Below are positions 18,143 to 28,319 of a stretch of DNA of 64,000 nucleotides, piece after piece (the stretch's first letter is position 1; the number at the start of each line of letters is the position of its first letter). The notes under the pieces are model-generated. The model was given only the letters and a program-made list of their open reading frames with translations, ran no database searches and was not told the DNA's origin. This DNA is from an uncultured Bacteroidota bacterium. GTDB taxonomy: Bacteria; Bacteroidota; Bacteroidia; Flavobacteriales; Flavobacteriaceae. The position numbers and the translations under genes are program-made. The DNA lies in assembly GCA_902622595.1 (NCBI GenBank), contig CACNQM010000002.1, positions 1-64,000 on the forward strand, written 5' to 3'.

Positions 18143-20663
18143 GTCCAAATTAATTAAGGCATTTGGTGTTTTCATTTTTGGAACCTGCTTTTTATTATCC
18201 CAAGACAATTATAGGAAAGGTAATACTTACACTATAGATACTGTTACTGTTGTAGGACTTAAGAATTTCAGTGATAGAACTGTTGTTACATATAGTGGGC
18301 TTAGACAGGGCCAACAGATTCAAGTTCCTGGAGAAGAGGTTAGTGCTATCTTAAAAAAACTTTGGAACCTGGAGTTATTTAGTGATGTAAATTTATATGT
18401 TACTGACGTTAATAATGATAAGATTAAATTAGAGATAAATGTTGAAGAGCTTCCTACTTTACTAAATTATAAGATTAATGGTGTTAAAAAGAGCAAGGCT
18501 GAGGATTTTGTGAAAGAGACTGAACTATCAGAAGGTAAAAGACTCTCCGAGAGTTTTCTTACCAATACGAAAAATTACATTGAAAATGATTTAAAAAAAG
18601 TTGGTTATTTAAATTCAAAAGTAAATATTGTCTCAACTCCTGACTCAATTGGATCTAACAGACTTAATCTTAACATAAATATTGATAAAGGAGAAAGAAT
18701 TAAGATAAAGAATATTACATTTTCAGGTAATGAAATATTTGGTGATTTTAAGTTGAAATCAAAACTTAAGAAAACAAAGAAAAAGTTTCCTCTAAGATTC
18801 TGGAAAAAATCAAAATTAATTGAATCTGATTATGAAGCAGATAAAGAGAATTTAATTTCTTTCTATAAGGAAAAAGGATATAGAGATGCAAGAGTTGAAT
18901 TTGATACAATTATAATTAACGATGAAAAAACTATTGATATTGCCTTGAATATTGATGAGGGTAATAAATATTATTTTGGTGATATTAATTACCTTGGGAA
19001 CAGCTCATACACTGACTTTCAATTAGACCAAATTTTAGGTATAAAAAGGGGTGACTCATATAATGGAATATTACTCAAAGAAAGGATTCAAGATGATAAT
19101 CCTGATGCAAATGATCTTTCAAATTTATATCAAAATAATGGATACCTTTTCTCTTCTGTCAATGCTGTCGAAGTAAGTGCTGAAAATGATACTATAGACT
19201 TTGAAATAAGAATAAATGAGGGTAAACTTGCTAGTTTCAATAAAATATCTGTTGTTGGAAATACCAAGACAAATGATAATGTTATTTACAGAGAATTAAG
19301 AATAAAACCAGGTGAACTGTATAGTAAAGATAAAGTTGTGAGAACAATTCGTGAAGTTGGCCAACTTGGTTTTTTTGATGCTGAACAGATTAGTCCTGAC
19401 TTTAAGAATGTAGATCCAAATCAAGGTACAGTTGATATAGAACTTGGTCTAGTTGAATCTGGGGCAAGTCAAATAGAGCTTCAAGGTGGATATGGTGGTG
19501 GAGGTTTTATTGGAACTGTCGGACTTGCTTTTAATAACTTTTCGACGAAAAATATAAAAAATAGAAAGGCATGGAGGCCACTTCCAATGGGTGATGGTCA
19601 AACATTTGCAATTAGACTTCAAACAAGCACCTTCTATAGTACAAGAAGTTTTAGTTTCGTTGAACCATGGTTTGGTGGAAGACAACCAGTTCAATTTTCT
19701 CTTTCTTTATCATCAACAAAACAATATAGATATGATTATTTCACCAGAAGAGCTGATAAAAGTCAGTCTTTTGAAATTGCCGGATTTAATATTGGATTAG
19801 CAAAGAGGTTAAGAGTTCCAGATGATTATTTTGTATTATCACAGTCAATTTCATACCAATATTATAACTTAGTAAATTACTTCACTGGTCTTTTTACCTT
19901 TGGTAACGGAGAATCACATAATATTGCATACAATATTGCATTATCCAGGAATAATACTTTTACAAATCCTATTTTCCCAGTTGGAGGATCAAGTTTTACA
20001 CTAAGCGCTAGATTATCGCCTCCTTACTCATTAATTAGAGGAGATGACTACGCAGATATTGCTGAAAGACCTGAATATCAAGATAATAGTGGAAACCCTA
20101 TTCAGTCTGAAATTGATCAAGCAAGATATAGATGGCTTGAATTTTATAAAATAAAGTTTGACGGTAGTTGGTATACAAGATTGTTTGGAAAATTTGTACT
20201 CAAAGCTCAGACAGATTTTGGATTTTTAGGGACTTACAACAGTAACTTGGGAAATATACCTTTTGAAAGATTTTATCTTGGGGGAGACGGAATGCAACAG
20301 TATGCAATGGATGGAAGAGAGACAATAGCTCTTAGAGGTTATGAGAATGGATCACTTTCCAGTAGGGATGGATCAATAATATATAATAAATTTTCTTTAG
20401 AATTAAGATACCCTATAAGTCTTAAACCAACTGCTTCTGTTTTTGCTTTAAGTTTTCTTGAAGCTGGAAATGGATTTGGTGATTTCAAAGACTATAGTCC
20501 ATTTGATGTAAAAAGATCCGCTGGGATTGGAGTTAGAGTATTTATGCCTGCATTTGGTCTACTTGGTATTGATTTTGGTTATGGTTTTGACTCAACAGAT
20601 TTTATAAATACAGGACAAGCATCTGGATGGCAAACACACTTTGTAATAGGTCAACAATTTTAA
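18090..20663 (+). CDS. bamA: Outer membrane protein assembly factor BamA
   Basis: POTRA repeats (VVGLKNFSDRTVVTYSGLRQGQ; ITFSGNEIFGDFKLKSKL; FNKISVVGNTKTNDNVIYRELRIKPGELYS) and Omp85 barrel (GGDGMQQYAMDGRETIALRGYENGSLSS). The TTG start overlaps uppS and is uncertain. Confidence 0.92.
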   Translation: MNIKIEKEDLEKQVNKYKSKLIKAFGVFIFGTCFLLSQDNYRKGNTYTIDTVTVVGLKNFSDRTVVTYSGLRQGQQIQVPGEEVSAILKKLWNLELFSDVNLYVTDVNNDKIKLEINVEELPTLLNYKINGVKKSKAEDFVKETELSEGKRLSESFLTNTKNYIENDLKKVGYLNSKVNIVSTPDSIGSNRLNLNINIDKGERIKIKNITFSGNEIFGDFKLKSKLKKTKKKFPLRFWKKSKLIESDYEADKENLISFYKEKGYRDARVEFDTIIINDEKTIDIALNIDEGNKYYFGDINYLGNSSYTDFQLDQILGIKRGDSYNGILLKERIQDDNPDANDLSNLYQNNGYLFSSVNAVEVSAENDTIDFEIRINEGKLASFNKISVVGNTKTNDNVIYRELRIKPGELYSKDKVVRTIREVGQLGFFDAEQISPDFKNVDPNQGTVDIELGLVESGASQIELQGGYGGGGFIGTVGLAFNNFSTKNIKNRKAWRPLPMGDGQTFAIRLQTSTFYSTRSFSFVEPWFGGRQPVQFSLSLSSTKQYRYDYFTRRADKSQSFEIAGFNIGLAKRLRVPDDYFVLSQSISYQYYNLVNYFTGLFTFGNGESHNIAYNIALSRNNTFTNPIFPVGGSSFTLSARLSPPYSLIRGDDYADIAERPEYQDNSGNPIQSEIDQARYRWLEFYKIKFDGSWYTRLFGKFVLKAQTDFGFLGTYNSNLGNIPFERFYLGGDGMQQYAMDGRETIALRGYENGSLSSRDGSIIYNKFSLELRYPISLKPTASVFALSFLEAGNGFGDFKDYSPFDVKRSAGIGVRVFMPAFGLLGIDFGYGFDSTDFINTGQASGWQTHFVIGQQF

Positions 20664-20715
20664 TCGTTTTTTAAAGAAAAATTACGATATTGCAGTCGAA
20701 AAATACTTTTAGACA

Positions 20716-21222
20716 ATGAAATCGATATTTAAATTATTAGTCGCTGCCTTTTTAACTGTAGCTCCACTAACTGTAATTGCTCAGTCAAACGTTGCGCATA
20801 TAAATGTTCAACAACTAATAAGCGAAATGCCAGAAGTAATAGCTGCTCAAAATGAGCTAGCAAAACTTGAAAAGGATTATACTACTCAAATTGACAATGC
20901 ATTTAAAGAATTTCAAACAAAAGCTCAGAGCTATTCTTCGGATGCTGCCAATCAGACAGATGTAACTAATCAGGCAAGACAAAAAGAGCTTGAAAGTATG
21001 CAGACTAATTTGCAAGAATTTAGAGATTCAGCTGCTCAAGAACTTCAAAAGAAACAAATGGATTTAATGACTCCACTTCTTGAGAAGGCTAGAAATGCTA
21101 TTACCAAAGTAGGAGAAGAACAGGGCTTTAATTATGTTATAGATTCTAGTCCAAATGGTGGTATTATACTTGCAAACGGTAAAGATCTTTTAGCTGACGT
21201 AAAGAAAGAACTTGGATTCTAA
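20716..21222 (+). CDS. OmpH/Skp family periplasmic chaperone
   Basis: Signal peptide, NVAHINVQQLISEMPEV, coiled coil, EEQGFNYVIDSSPNGGIILANGKDLLADVKKELGF; follows bamA. Confidence 0.9.
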   Translation: MKSIFKLLVAAFLTVAPLTVIAQSNVAHINVQQLISEMPEVIAAQNELAKLEKDYTTQIDNAFKEFQTKAQSYSSDAANQTDVTNQARQKELESMQTNLQEFRDSAAQELQKKQMDLMTPLLEKARNAITKVGEEQGFNYVIDSSPNGGIILANGKDLLADVKKELGF

Positions 21223-21230
21223 ATAATACT

Positions 21231-21890
21231 TTAGTTTACATAAGGCTTTTTAACATACATCGGCTCAATGTATGCTATGTCCTCGAACTTTTTCTCTTCC
21301 AATGATTTATGTGATAAGCTAATCATATCAACTGAACTGATAGTTCTTTTGAAAACCTGTATTTCTGCGTTTACTAGATTAGATATAAATTCATTTGATT
21401 CATCTGTATTGACAACTATAACAGAATCATCATCTAGAATATTAAAAATATAATCTCTGTCTATAAGTTTGATTTTAGGTTCAATTATCTCTTTTAAATC
21501 ATTACTATATTTAGAGACATAATAATGCTCTCCTTTATCTTTAATCAAAGAAATTATATTTTTATTTTCCTTTACAACTGAGTTAGCAATAATCCTTAAT
21601 GATGATATACCAATTAAATTAATATTATGTGGATAACATAGTCCTTTAGCAACTGAAAAGCCGATTCTAAGACCTGTAAATGAACCTGGACCTATACCAA
21701 CTGAAACTGCAGACAAACCATTTACATCAAGATTGTTTTCATTTAGAATATTTTGGATAGATGAAGTTAAAAGTTCACTATGTCTATAGGCTTCATCTTC
21801 TAAATCAAAACTTGTAACTAAATTACCTTTTGATGATAAACAAACTGAACAATTTTTACTTGATGTCTCAATATTTAGAATTACAGACAT
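21231..21890 (-). CDS. tsaB: tRNA threonylcarbamoyladenosine biosynthesis protein TsaB
   Basis: ILNIETSSKNCSVCLSSKG, AVSVGIGPGSFTGLRIGFSVAKGLCY, AYIEPMYVKKPY. Confidence 0.92.
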   Translation of the reverse strand: MSVILNIETSSKNCSVCLSSKGNLVTSFDLEDEAYRHSELLTSSIQNILNENNLDVNGLSAVSVGIGPGSFTGLRIGFSVAKGLCYPHNINLIGISSLRIIANSVVKENKNIISLIKDKGEHYYVSKYSNDLKEIIEPKIKLIDRDYIFNILDDDSVIVVNTDESNEFISNLVNAEIQVFKRTISSVDMISLSHKSLEEKKFEDIAYIEPMYVKKPYVN

Positions 21891-21895
21891 TAAAA

Positions 21896-23230
21896 TTAAT
21901 TAGCCATAGGTATTGTCAAAGGTAGACCAAAATAAAATTCTAAGACTTTTAATCTAAAAATATAATCAAACTTTGCCCTAATATTTTCTGAAACAGCAGC
22001 TTCATATAACTGTTTAGATTGAATAAAATCAAATGAATTAAGTGAGCCTAATAAAAATCGATCAGATGCATCTTCAAATGCACTTTGAAGAGACTTAACA
22101 GTCTTATTAGAAGCTTCGTAAAACTTAATAGCACCAACAAGATCATTATAAGCAACATTAACTGTGTTTTCTAGATTAAGTTTTTCTTGTTCATACTGAA
22201 ATTTAAGTCTCTCTAAATTAATTTTAGATCTTTCAATATTATTTGATATTGCTCTACCTTGGAATATCGGTATATTAAGTCCTAATCCATATGTTTGACC
22301 TTTATTCAAATCAAATTGATCTTCAAAGCTTGGTAAATTATCAAGATATGATATCCTTGTATTCCATGAATAAAATGATGTAATTGACGGTAATCTAAAT
22401 GACTTCGCAATTTTAATATCCTTTTCTGCTATGGAAATATTTGTCTCTGCAAGTTTAATATCATTTCTAAAAGTTTTAGCTTTTTCAAAAATTTCTTTTG
22501 GAGAATTTTCAAGTATTTCAGAGAAAGGTATACTGAAATCTTCATCTGCAATATCAAAGCTTTCATAGTCATCAATTAAAAGCACTTGAGCAAGATTTAG
22601 TTTGACATCTCTTAGATTATTTTCTGCTAAAACAACACTTTGCTCCTGTGAAGCCAGGTTTGCTTCAATTTCAAATATTTGCCTTGGTGAAAATATCCCT
22701 GATTCAATTAAATCTTTAGTTCTTTTATATTCTTCTCTTGTTATTTCAAGTTGAGATTGTTGAACCTTAAGTATCTCCTTATTAAACATTATCTGCAAAT
22801 AAGAATTAGCAACAAAAAGCTTAACATCATCTTTTATATCTTCTAGCTGATATTTTGAAGCTAGTATTTCAAGGTTTGCCCTATGTAATTGATAAACATT
22901 CCTTGATCCACTGTATACCGGAAGCCCAACTGATGCAGTTGCGGAGGAAAATTGAGTTGTTATTTCCTCAATAATATTAGTCGTAACGTTGACTCCTCTA
23001 CCTACATTCCACTGATGGTTTGCAGAGGCACCAATATTTGGTAAAAAGTTTCCAATTGCATCGGACCTACTTAATTCAGAATTTTTAAGATTTAATTCTG
23101 ATTGCTTAATATTTATATTTTTTTCTAATGCAATATCCACAGCGTCTTGCAGTGATATAATTCTTATATCTGTTTGAGAAAATAATAAGGTATTAAATAA
23201 AAAGGCTGAAAGTAAAAATTTATATTTCAT
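21896..23230 (-). CDS. TolC family outer membrane efflux protein
   Basis: Signal peptide, LQDAVDIALEKNINIKQSELNLKNSELSRSDAIGNFLPNIGASA and duplicated alpha-hairpin regions. Confidence 0.9.
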   Translation of the reverse strand: MKYKFLLSAFLFNTLLFSQTDIRIISLQDAVDIALEKNINIKQSELNLKNSELSRSDAIGNFLPNIGASANHQWNVGRGVNVTTNIIEEITTQFSSATASVGLPVYSGSRNVYQLHRANLEILASKYQLEDIKDDVKLFVANSYLQIMFNKEILKVQQSQLEITREEYKRTKDLIESGIFSPRQIFEIEANLASQEQSVVLAENNLRDVKLNLAQVLLIDDYESFDIADEDFSIPFSEILENSPKEIFEKAKTFRNDIKLAETNISIAEKDIKIAKSFRLPSITSFYSWNTRISYLDNLPSFEDQFDLNKGQTYGLGLNIPIFQGRAISNNIERSKINLERLKFQYEQEKLNLENTVNVAYNDLVGAIKFYEASNKTVKSLQSAFEDASDRFLLGSLNSFDFIQSKQLYEAAVSENIRAKFDYIFRLKVLEFYFGLPLTIPMAN

Positions 23231-23242
23231 CGTAAAATAGAT

Positions 23243-24379
23243 TTATCTGTCCTCAAATTCATCAAATGCTGACTCCTCAGGCTCAATTTTTATAGGCTCA
23301 GTTTTATTCCAAATCTTAATTTTGTCGCTCATTTCAATCCCAGATAATACCTCGACTTTTACGCCGTCTGACAAACCTATTGTTATATCTTTTCTCTCAA
23401 ATTTTTGATCTGAGATTTCAATTTCTACATATGGTTGTTGAGTTCTTCGATCAAACTGAAGAACAGATTCAGGAATTACCATTATGTCATTTCTTTGATT
23501 AATTACTAATGAACCATTTGCACTATATCCAGCTCTAACAAATGTATCTTCATTTAATGTTATATCAGCTTCTATTTTAAACTGAACAGCTCCACCTTCT
23601 TCTGTACCTTTTGGTGCAACAAATTTTAATTTAGCGTCAAAGTCTTCACCAGGAATCGCAGCCATATTTACAATTATTGACATCCCATTTTCAAGATTAC
23701 CAACTTCAGCTTCATCAACTTGACCCTCAAAAATCATCTTTGTTAAATCAGCAATAATTGCAACAGATGTACCTTCGTTAAAATTATTAGCTGCAATAAC
23801 TTGATCACCTAATTTTACTGGAATCTCTAAAATAGTACCTGATACAGTTGCTCTTATATTTGTATTAGCTGTAGATGATCCAGATACAGATCCTTTTCTT
23901 AAAATTTCAAGATCATTTTTAGAGGCAGTGAGATTCTCTTTAGCGGTATCAAAACTTAATTTTGCATCTTCATAATCCTGAGTGGAAATTATATCCTTTG
24001 CAAATAGCTCTTCTGCTCTTTTAATTTGTCTCTCAGCATTTTCAACGTTTAACTCTGCAGCAATCACTTGTGCTTGGGCAGCATAAACTGACCTTTCATC
24101 TGGGACAACTTTTATTAGCGCAATAAGCTGACCATTTTGAACAGTGTCTCCTTCCTCAACAAATATTCTGTCAATTATACCATTGAGTTGAGGCTTAATC
24201 TCTACCTCATCTTCTGGAATTACCTTACCAGTCACAACAGTCATTTTCTCTATTGAAGAGATGTATGCACTTGTTGTATCGTACTCAATAGATGATTCAC
24301 TATTTGTCCTAACAAAGTATGCTATGGCAAATAAAAACCCTAATATTAATATTATAATTCCTATATTTTTTAGTTTCAT
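23243..24379 (-). CDS. HlyD/RND-type periplasmic adaptor (MacA-like)
   Basis: N-terminal TM, VIPEDEVEIKPQLNGIIDRIFVEEGDTVQNGQLIALI lipoyl half-motif, coiled coil, beta-barrel region. Confidence 0.9.
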   Translation of the reverse strand: MKLKNIGIIILILGFLFAIAYFVRTNSESSIEYDTTSAYISSIEKMTVVTGKVIPEDEVEIKPQLNGIIDRIFVEEGDTVQNGQLIALIKVVPDERSVYAAQAQVIAAELNVENAERQIKRAEELFAKDIISTQDYEDAKLSFDTAKENLTASKNDLEILRKGSVSGSSTANTNIRATVSGTILEIPVKLGDQVIAANNFNEGTSVAIIADLTKMIFEGQVDEAEVGNLENGMSIIVNMAAIPGEDFDAKLKFVAPKGTEEGGAVQFKIEADITLNEDTFVRAGYSANGSLVINQRNDIMVIPESVLQFDRRTQQPYVEIEISDQKFERKDITIGLSDGVKVEVLSGIEMSDKIKIWNKTEPIKIEPEESAFDEFEDR

Positions 24380-24398
24380 TTTTGTTTGTTTTGATTAA

Positions 24399-25679
24399 TT
24401 ATTCTTCTCTTAATGCTTCAATAGGCTTAATACTTACAGCTCTTTCAGCTGGAATTAGCCCAATAAGTGTACCAAGTGTTATCATTGTTATAAATGCTCC
24501 AAATACAATAGCAAGGGGAACAGTTGGATTTGTAAAAGGGAAGTCTTCTAAATTCGCAGTTCCTATATTTATTACAAATAATAAAAGTGCTCCAACAATT
24601 ATTCCTATTATACCTGCTATTATAGTTAAAAAGACTGCCTCTAAAACAATTTGAATTTTTACCTCTAATGGTTTTGCTCCAAGTGCTCTTCTAATACCAA
24701 GTTCATTGGTTCTTTCTTTAACGGCGATTAACATAATATTTCCAATACCAATAACACCTGCAAATATTGTTGCAATACCAACAACAAGGGAAAGGAAAAT
24801 CATACCTGAAGAGAACTTTACTATACTTTCAAAAAGTGATCCGATATTAAATGTTCCAAAAGCTCTGTCATCCTCAGGAGCAACTGTTTTTAATACTTTT
24901 AAATTATCTACTACTGTTTCTTCAAGATACTTTGGATTGACATAATCATATCCTGATATAAACATCCAGCCAAACTTATCTCCTCTGTTGTACATTTTTG
25001 CAAATGTTGTATATGGGATTGTTATATCTGAATCCGAACCGAAGCCCCCGAAGCCCTCTGCGAATTTTTCTACTCCCACAACCTTAAAATTTACATCATT
25101 AATTATTATATATTTACCAATAGGGTCTTCGCCTTGATTAAAAAGTCTTTCCTGAGTACCTTCACCAATTACAGCGACTTTTCTTTCATACTTTATATCT
25201 TCATCATTTATAAATCTACCTCCATCATAAATTTTAATAACTGATATTTTTGCTTGAGTAGGGAAGTTTCCAAAAAGATTAAAATTATCAGATTTTGTTC
25301 CCCTTACAACTAATGGCGGAGATCCTGAAAACGCTCCTGCTTGAAGTCCAGGTGATATATATTCTATTTCTGGAACTCTATCTTTAAGGTAATCTACATC
25401 AGACAATCTAAATGGGAAACGTCTACCTTCCTCAAATCCTTTATAGGGAACTGAAGTACTCTGAACCCAAACTCCCATGGAGTTCTTACTTAATCCACTA
25501 AAAGCCTCATCAAATCCATTCTCCAAACCAGTAGCTGAGCCAGCAAGTGCTATATAGATAAATATTCCCCAAAAAACACCAATAGTCGTTATTATAGTCC
25601 TAGTTCTATTCTTTGATATTGACTCAAAGATTTCATCCCAGGTATCTTTTTCAAATATTTTTTTAAAACTATTCATCAT
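24399..25679 (-). CDS. ABC transporter permease (MacB/FtsX type), copy B
   Basis: MacB_PCD N-terminal domain and C-terminal FtsX domain (IGIGNIMLIAVKERTNELGIRRALGAKPLEVKIQIVLEA). Confidence 0.9.
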   Translation of the reverse strand: MMNSFKKIFEKDTWDEIFESISKNRTRTIITTIGVFWGIFIYIALAGSATGLENGFDEAFSGLSKNSMGVWVQSTSVPYKGFEEGRRFPFRLSDVDYLKDRVPEIEYISPGLQAGAFSGSPPLVVRGTKSDNFNLFGNFPTQAKISVIKIYDGGRFINDEDIKYERKVAVIGEGTQERLFNQGEDPIGKYIIINDVNFKVVGVEKFAEGFGGFGSDSDITIPYTTFAKMYNRGDKFGWMFISGYDYVNPKYLEETVVDNLKVLKTVAPEDDRAFGTFNIGSLFESIVKFSSGMIFLSLVVGIATIFAGVIGIGNIMLIAVKERTNELGIRRALGAKPLEVKIQIVLEAVFLTIIAGIIGIIVGALLLFVINIGTANLEDFPFTNPTVPLAIVFGAFITMITLGTLIGLIPAERAVSIKPIEALREE

Positions 25680-26898
25680 TTAATGCTACAATTGGCTTTA
25701 TTTCAGCTGCTCTTTTTGCTGGTATATATCCTGCAATTACTCCAAAAATAATTAAAACAAGTGTTGCAAATAGGGCAGTTCCTAGTCCAACTTCAGGTCT
25801 TGTAATAAAATACTCTTGTAAACCTTTATCAATTGTGTTTAAAAATATTATACCTACAAACATTCCCACAAATCCAGATAGTGATGTAATAAAAATAGAC
25901 TCAGTCAAAATCATTTTAATTATTTCTGATGGTTTTGCACCAAGTGCTTTTCTTACACCAAGCTCCTTAGTTCTCTCTTTTACAATAAAAACCATTATAT
26001 TAGAAATCCCAATTATTCCAGCAATAAGAGTTCCGATTCCAACAAATGCTACAATAACTTGAAGAGCTCCTGCAAATTGCATGGATCTATCAAGTTCATC
26101 TGCTACGTTTCTTGTTCTAATGGCACTTGGATCTGTTGGGTCAATTGATTTTTTCTTTTTTAAGAAAGTTTTTATTTCATTTTCGAGTTTAATTGCTCCT
26201 GATCCACCTAACTTATCATTGAAAGTAATTGCAATATTACCAACCTTATCACTTCCCATAAGAATTTGCTGCCTTGTTGTGTATGGAATATATAAATAGC
26301 TCTCCTGGTTATCACCATCTAGGTCCTGAAATACACCAACAACTTTATAAGCTCTGCTTCCAATATTGATAAATTTTCCAATAGGATCATCAGTCTTAAA
26401 AATGTCTCTAGCCACAATTCTACCAATCACTACTACTTTAGATTTGTTCTCAATATCTTTCTGATTAATATATCTTCCTTTCATAAGAACATTACCTTCT
26501 ATGTATTGATTTGATGGAGAGACCGCCTGGATAGAAAAATCATATGATTCTAATTTATATTTAATAACACCTCCAAATCCAATTGTTGGATTTATTAACT
26601 CTACTCTATCAGAAAAATTATTTTCAATATCAGTTATATCAGAATTATCAAATTCAATACGTCTATTAGTCTTAAATCCGCCAAATGGTTTAGTGGTTTT
26701 ACCAGGGTATAGAAATACGACATTATTTGCTTGTCTTAAAAACAAATCAGAATATGAATTTTTCAGACCTTCTCCCAGACCAAATAAAACAATAAAAATT
26801 AAAATACCTAGAGAGACTGTAGTACCAGATAGAACTGTCCTAAGTTTATTCTTTTGGATTGATTGAAAGATTTCTTTCCAACGTTCTATATTAAACAT
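25669..26898 (-). CDS. ABC transporter permease (MacB/FtsX type), copy A
   Basis: Same architecture as copy B: IGISNIMVFIVKERTKELGVRKALGAKPSEIIKMILTES. Confidence 0.9.
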   Translation of the reverse strand: MFNIERWKEIFQSIQKNKLRTVLSGTTVSLGILIFIVLFGLGEGLKNSYSDLFLRQANNVVFLYPGKTTKPFGGFKTNRRIEFDNSDITDIENNFSDRVELINPTIGFGGVIKYKLESYDFSIQAVSPSNQYIEGNVLMKGRYINQKDIENKSKVVVIGRIVARDIFKTDDPIGKFINIGSRAYKVVGVFQDLDGDNQESYLYIPYTTRQQILMGSDKVGNIAITFNDKLGGSGAIKLENEIKTFLKKKKSIDPTDPSAIRTRNVADELDRSMQFAGALQVIVAFVGIGTLIAGIIGISNIMVFIVKERTKELGVRKALGAKPSEIIKMILTESIFITSLSGFVGMFVGIIFLNTIDKGLQEYFITRPEVGLGTALFATLVLIIFGVIAGYIPAKRAAEIKPIVALNDE

Positions 26899-27589
26899 TC
26901 TTTAAAATATTTTGTTTAATTTTTTTATCCTCGACAATTACACCATCCCTAAGATGAACAATTCTCTTACACATTTTTGCAATGTCATGTTCATGTGTTA
27001 CAACCAAAATAGTTTTTCCTTCATTGTTTATTTTTTGAATAAGTGCCATAACTTCAATTGATGTAGCAGAGTCAAGGGCTCCAGTAGGTTCATCAGCAAG
27101 AAGAACTTTCGGATTTGATGCTAATGCCCTAGCAATAGCAACTCTTTGCTTTTGTCCACCAGACAATTCACTAGGAAGATGAGTAGCCCAGTCTCTTAGA
27201 CCTACTTTTTCTAGGAAACTTAATGCAGTTTTTTGTCTTTCTTTTCTTGGAATCCCCTGATAGTATAAAGGAAGTGCTACATTCTCAAGAGCATTCTTAT
27301 AAGTAATAAGATTAAAGGATTGAAAGACAAAGCCTAAAAATTTGTTCCTATATTCAGCAGCTGTTTTCTCATCTAAATTTTCAATTCTAATTTTATCAAG
27401 ATCATACGTTCCATCATCAGCATTATCAAGCATTCCTAATATATTTAAAAGAGTAGATTTTCCTGATCCAGATGAACCCATAATGGCTACTAATTCTCCA
27501 TCCTCGACATTAAAATCAATGCCCTTCAATACATGGAGTGACGATGAGCCCATATTATATGACTTATGTAGCTTGTTTATTACAATCAT
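26891..27589 (-). CDS. ABC transporter ATP-binding protein (LolD/MacB type)
   Basis: Walker A GSSGSGKSTLLNILG, signature LSGGQKQRVAIARALASNPKVLLADEPTGALD. Confidence 0.94.
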   Translation of the reverse strand: MIVINKLHKSYNMGSSSLHVLKGIDFNVEDGELVAIMGSSGSGKSTLLNILGMLDNADDGTYDLDKIRIENLDEKTAAEYRNKFLGFVFQSFNLITYKNALENVALPLYYQGIPRKERQKTALSFLEKVGLRDWATHLPSELSGGQKQRVAIARALASNPKVLLADEPTGALDSATSIEVMALIQKINNEGKTILVVTHEHDIAKMCKRIVHLRDGVIVEDKKIKQNILKNV

Positions 27590-27596
27590 AATACTG

Positions 27597-27604
27597 CAAA
27601 ATTA
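27597..27604 (-). promoter_or_regulatory. Putative -7 element TAATTTTG upstream of the ABC ATPase
   Basis: Reverse complement of CAAAATTA, 7 nt before the ATG (27589). Confidence 0.4.
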
Positions 27605-27648
27605 GTTTTTCTTATAATAATATCAATTTTTAGCTCATTAATTATTTA

Positions 27649-28098
27649 TTAATTTACTGGCTTCATCACTATTTTTTTGTCCTCATAAATTTCAAACAAC
27701 ATTTTTTCAAACTTAGGCGGACCAAGAATTGGTTTTACATCATTTGAACTGCCAAATTTTTCTTTTGGTATTCCAATTAGATTAAAATCCATCTTTTGGT
27801 TTTCATTCTCATCATGAAAAAATTGAATTGCGTATTTTCCAGCAGAGATAGAGTCAAAAGAAATTTCAGAAGAGTAATTAATAACTGGTGATTTTCCAAC
27901 TATCACTGGATTTTCATTTTCATCAAGAATACGAATATATATAGGTCCTTTGTTAGATTCAAGATTATTTATTTCCATTTCTAAAGATATATCACCTCTA
28001 AGTTCAGTGATATAAAATTTAGTAGTTTCCTCTTGAGAAAAAATTAAATTTGAAAAAAGAAAGTTTAAAATAATCAATATATGTAAGTATAGTTTCAT
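27649..28098 (-). CDS. DUF2141-like secreted protein
   Basis: Signal peptide; GPIYIRILDENENPV...ISAGKYAIQFFHDENENQKMDFNLIGIPKEKFGSSND resembles the DUF2141 family. Confidence 0.75.
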   Translation of the reverse strand: MKLYLHILIILNFLFSNLIFSQEETTKFYITELRGDISLEMEINNLESNKGPIYIRILDENENPVIVGKSPVINYSSEISFDSISAGKYAIQFFHDENENQKMDFNLIGIPKEKFGSSNDVKPILGPPKFEKMLFEIYEDKKIVMKPVN

Positions 28099-28310
28099 AG
28101 TGGTAATTTAAATAAATCTTCAACTTTACATTTTAAAGTTTTAGCAATCTTTAATGCTAGAACAGTTGATGGAACATAAATTCCATTTTCAATAGCATTG
28201 ATACTTTTTCTTGAAACTTCTGCTTTTTGAGAAAGATCTTGTTGTGTCAAGCCAGCAGCTCTTCTAAATTCTTCAAGATTATTTTTAAGTTTATGATGAT
28301 TTCTTCCCAA
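28095..28310 (-). CDS. XRE-family helix-turn-helix transcriptional regulator (71 aa)
   Basis: NNLEEFRRAAGLTQQDLSQKAEVSRKSINAIENGIYVPSTVLALKIAKTLKCKVEDLF is a Cro/C1-type HTH. Confidence 0.9.
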   Translation of the reverse strand: MGRNHHKLKNNLEEFRRAAGLTQQDLSQKAEVSRKSINAIENGIYVPSTVLALKIAKTLKCKVEDLFKLPL

Positions 28311-28319
28311 ACTTTATTT

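Noticed and set aside
24382-24654. Plus-strand ORFs through the ABC permeases (24382-24654, 24706-24945, 25835-26062, 26081-26299, 27342-27605)
   Set aside because: Antisense shadows of strongly supported permease/ATPase genes.
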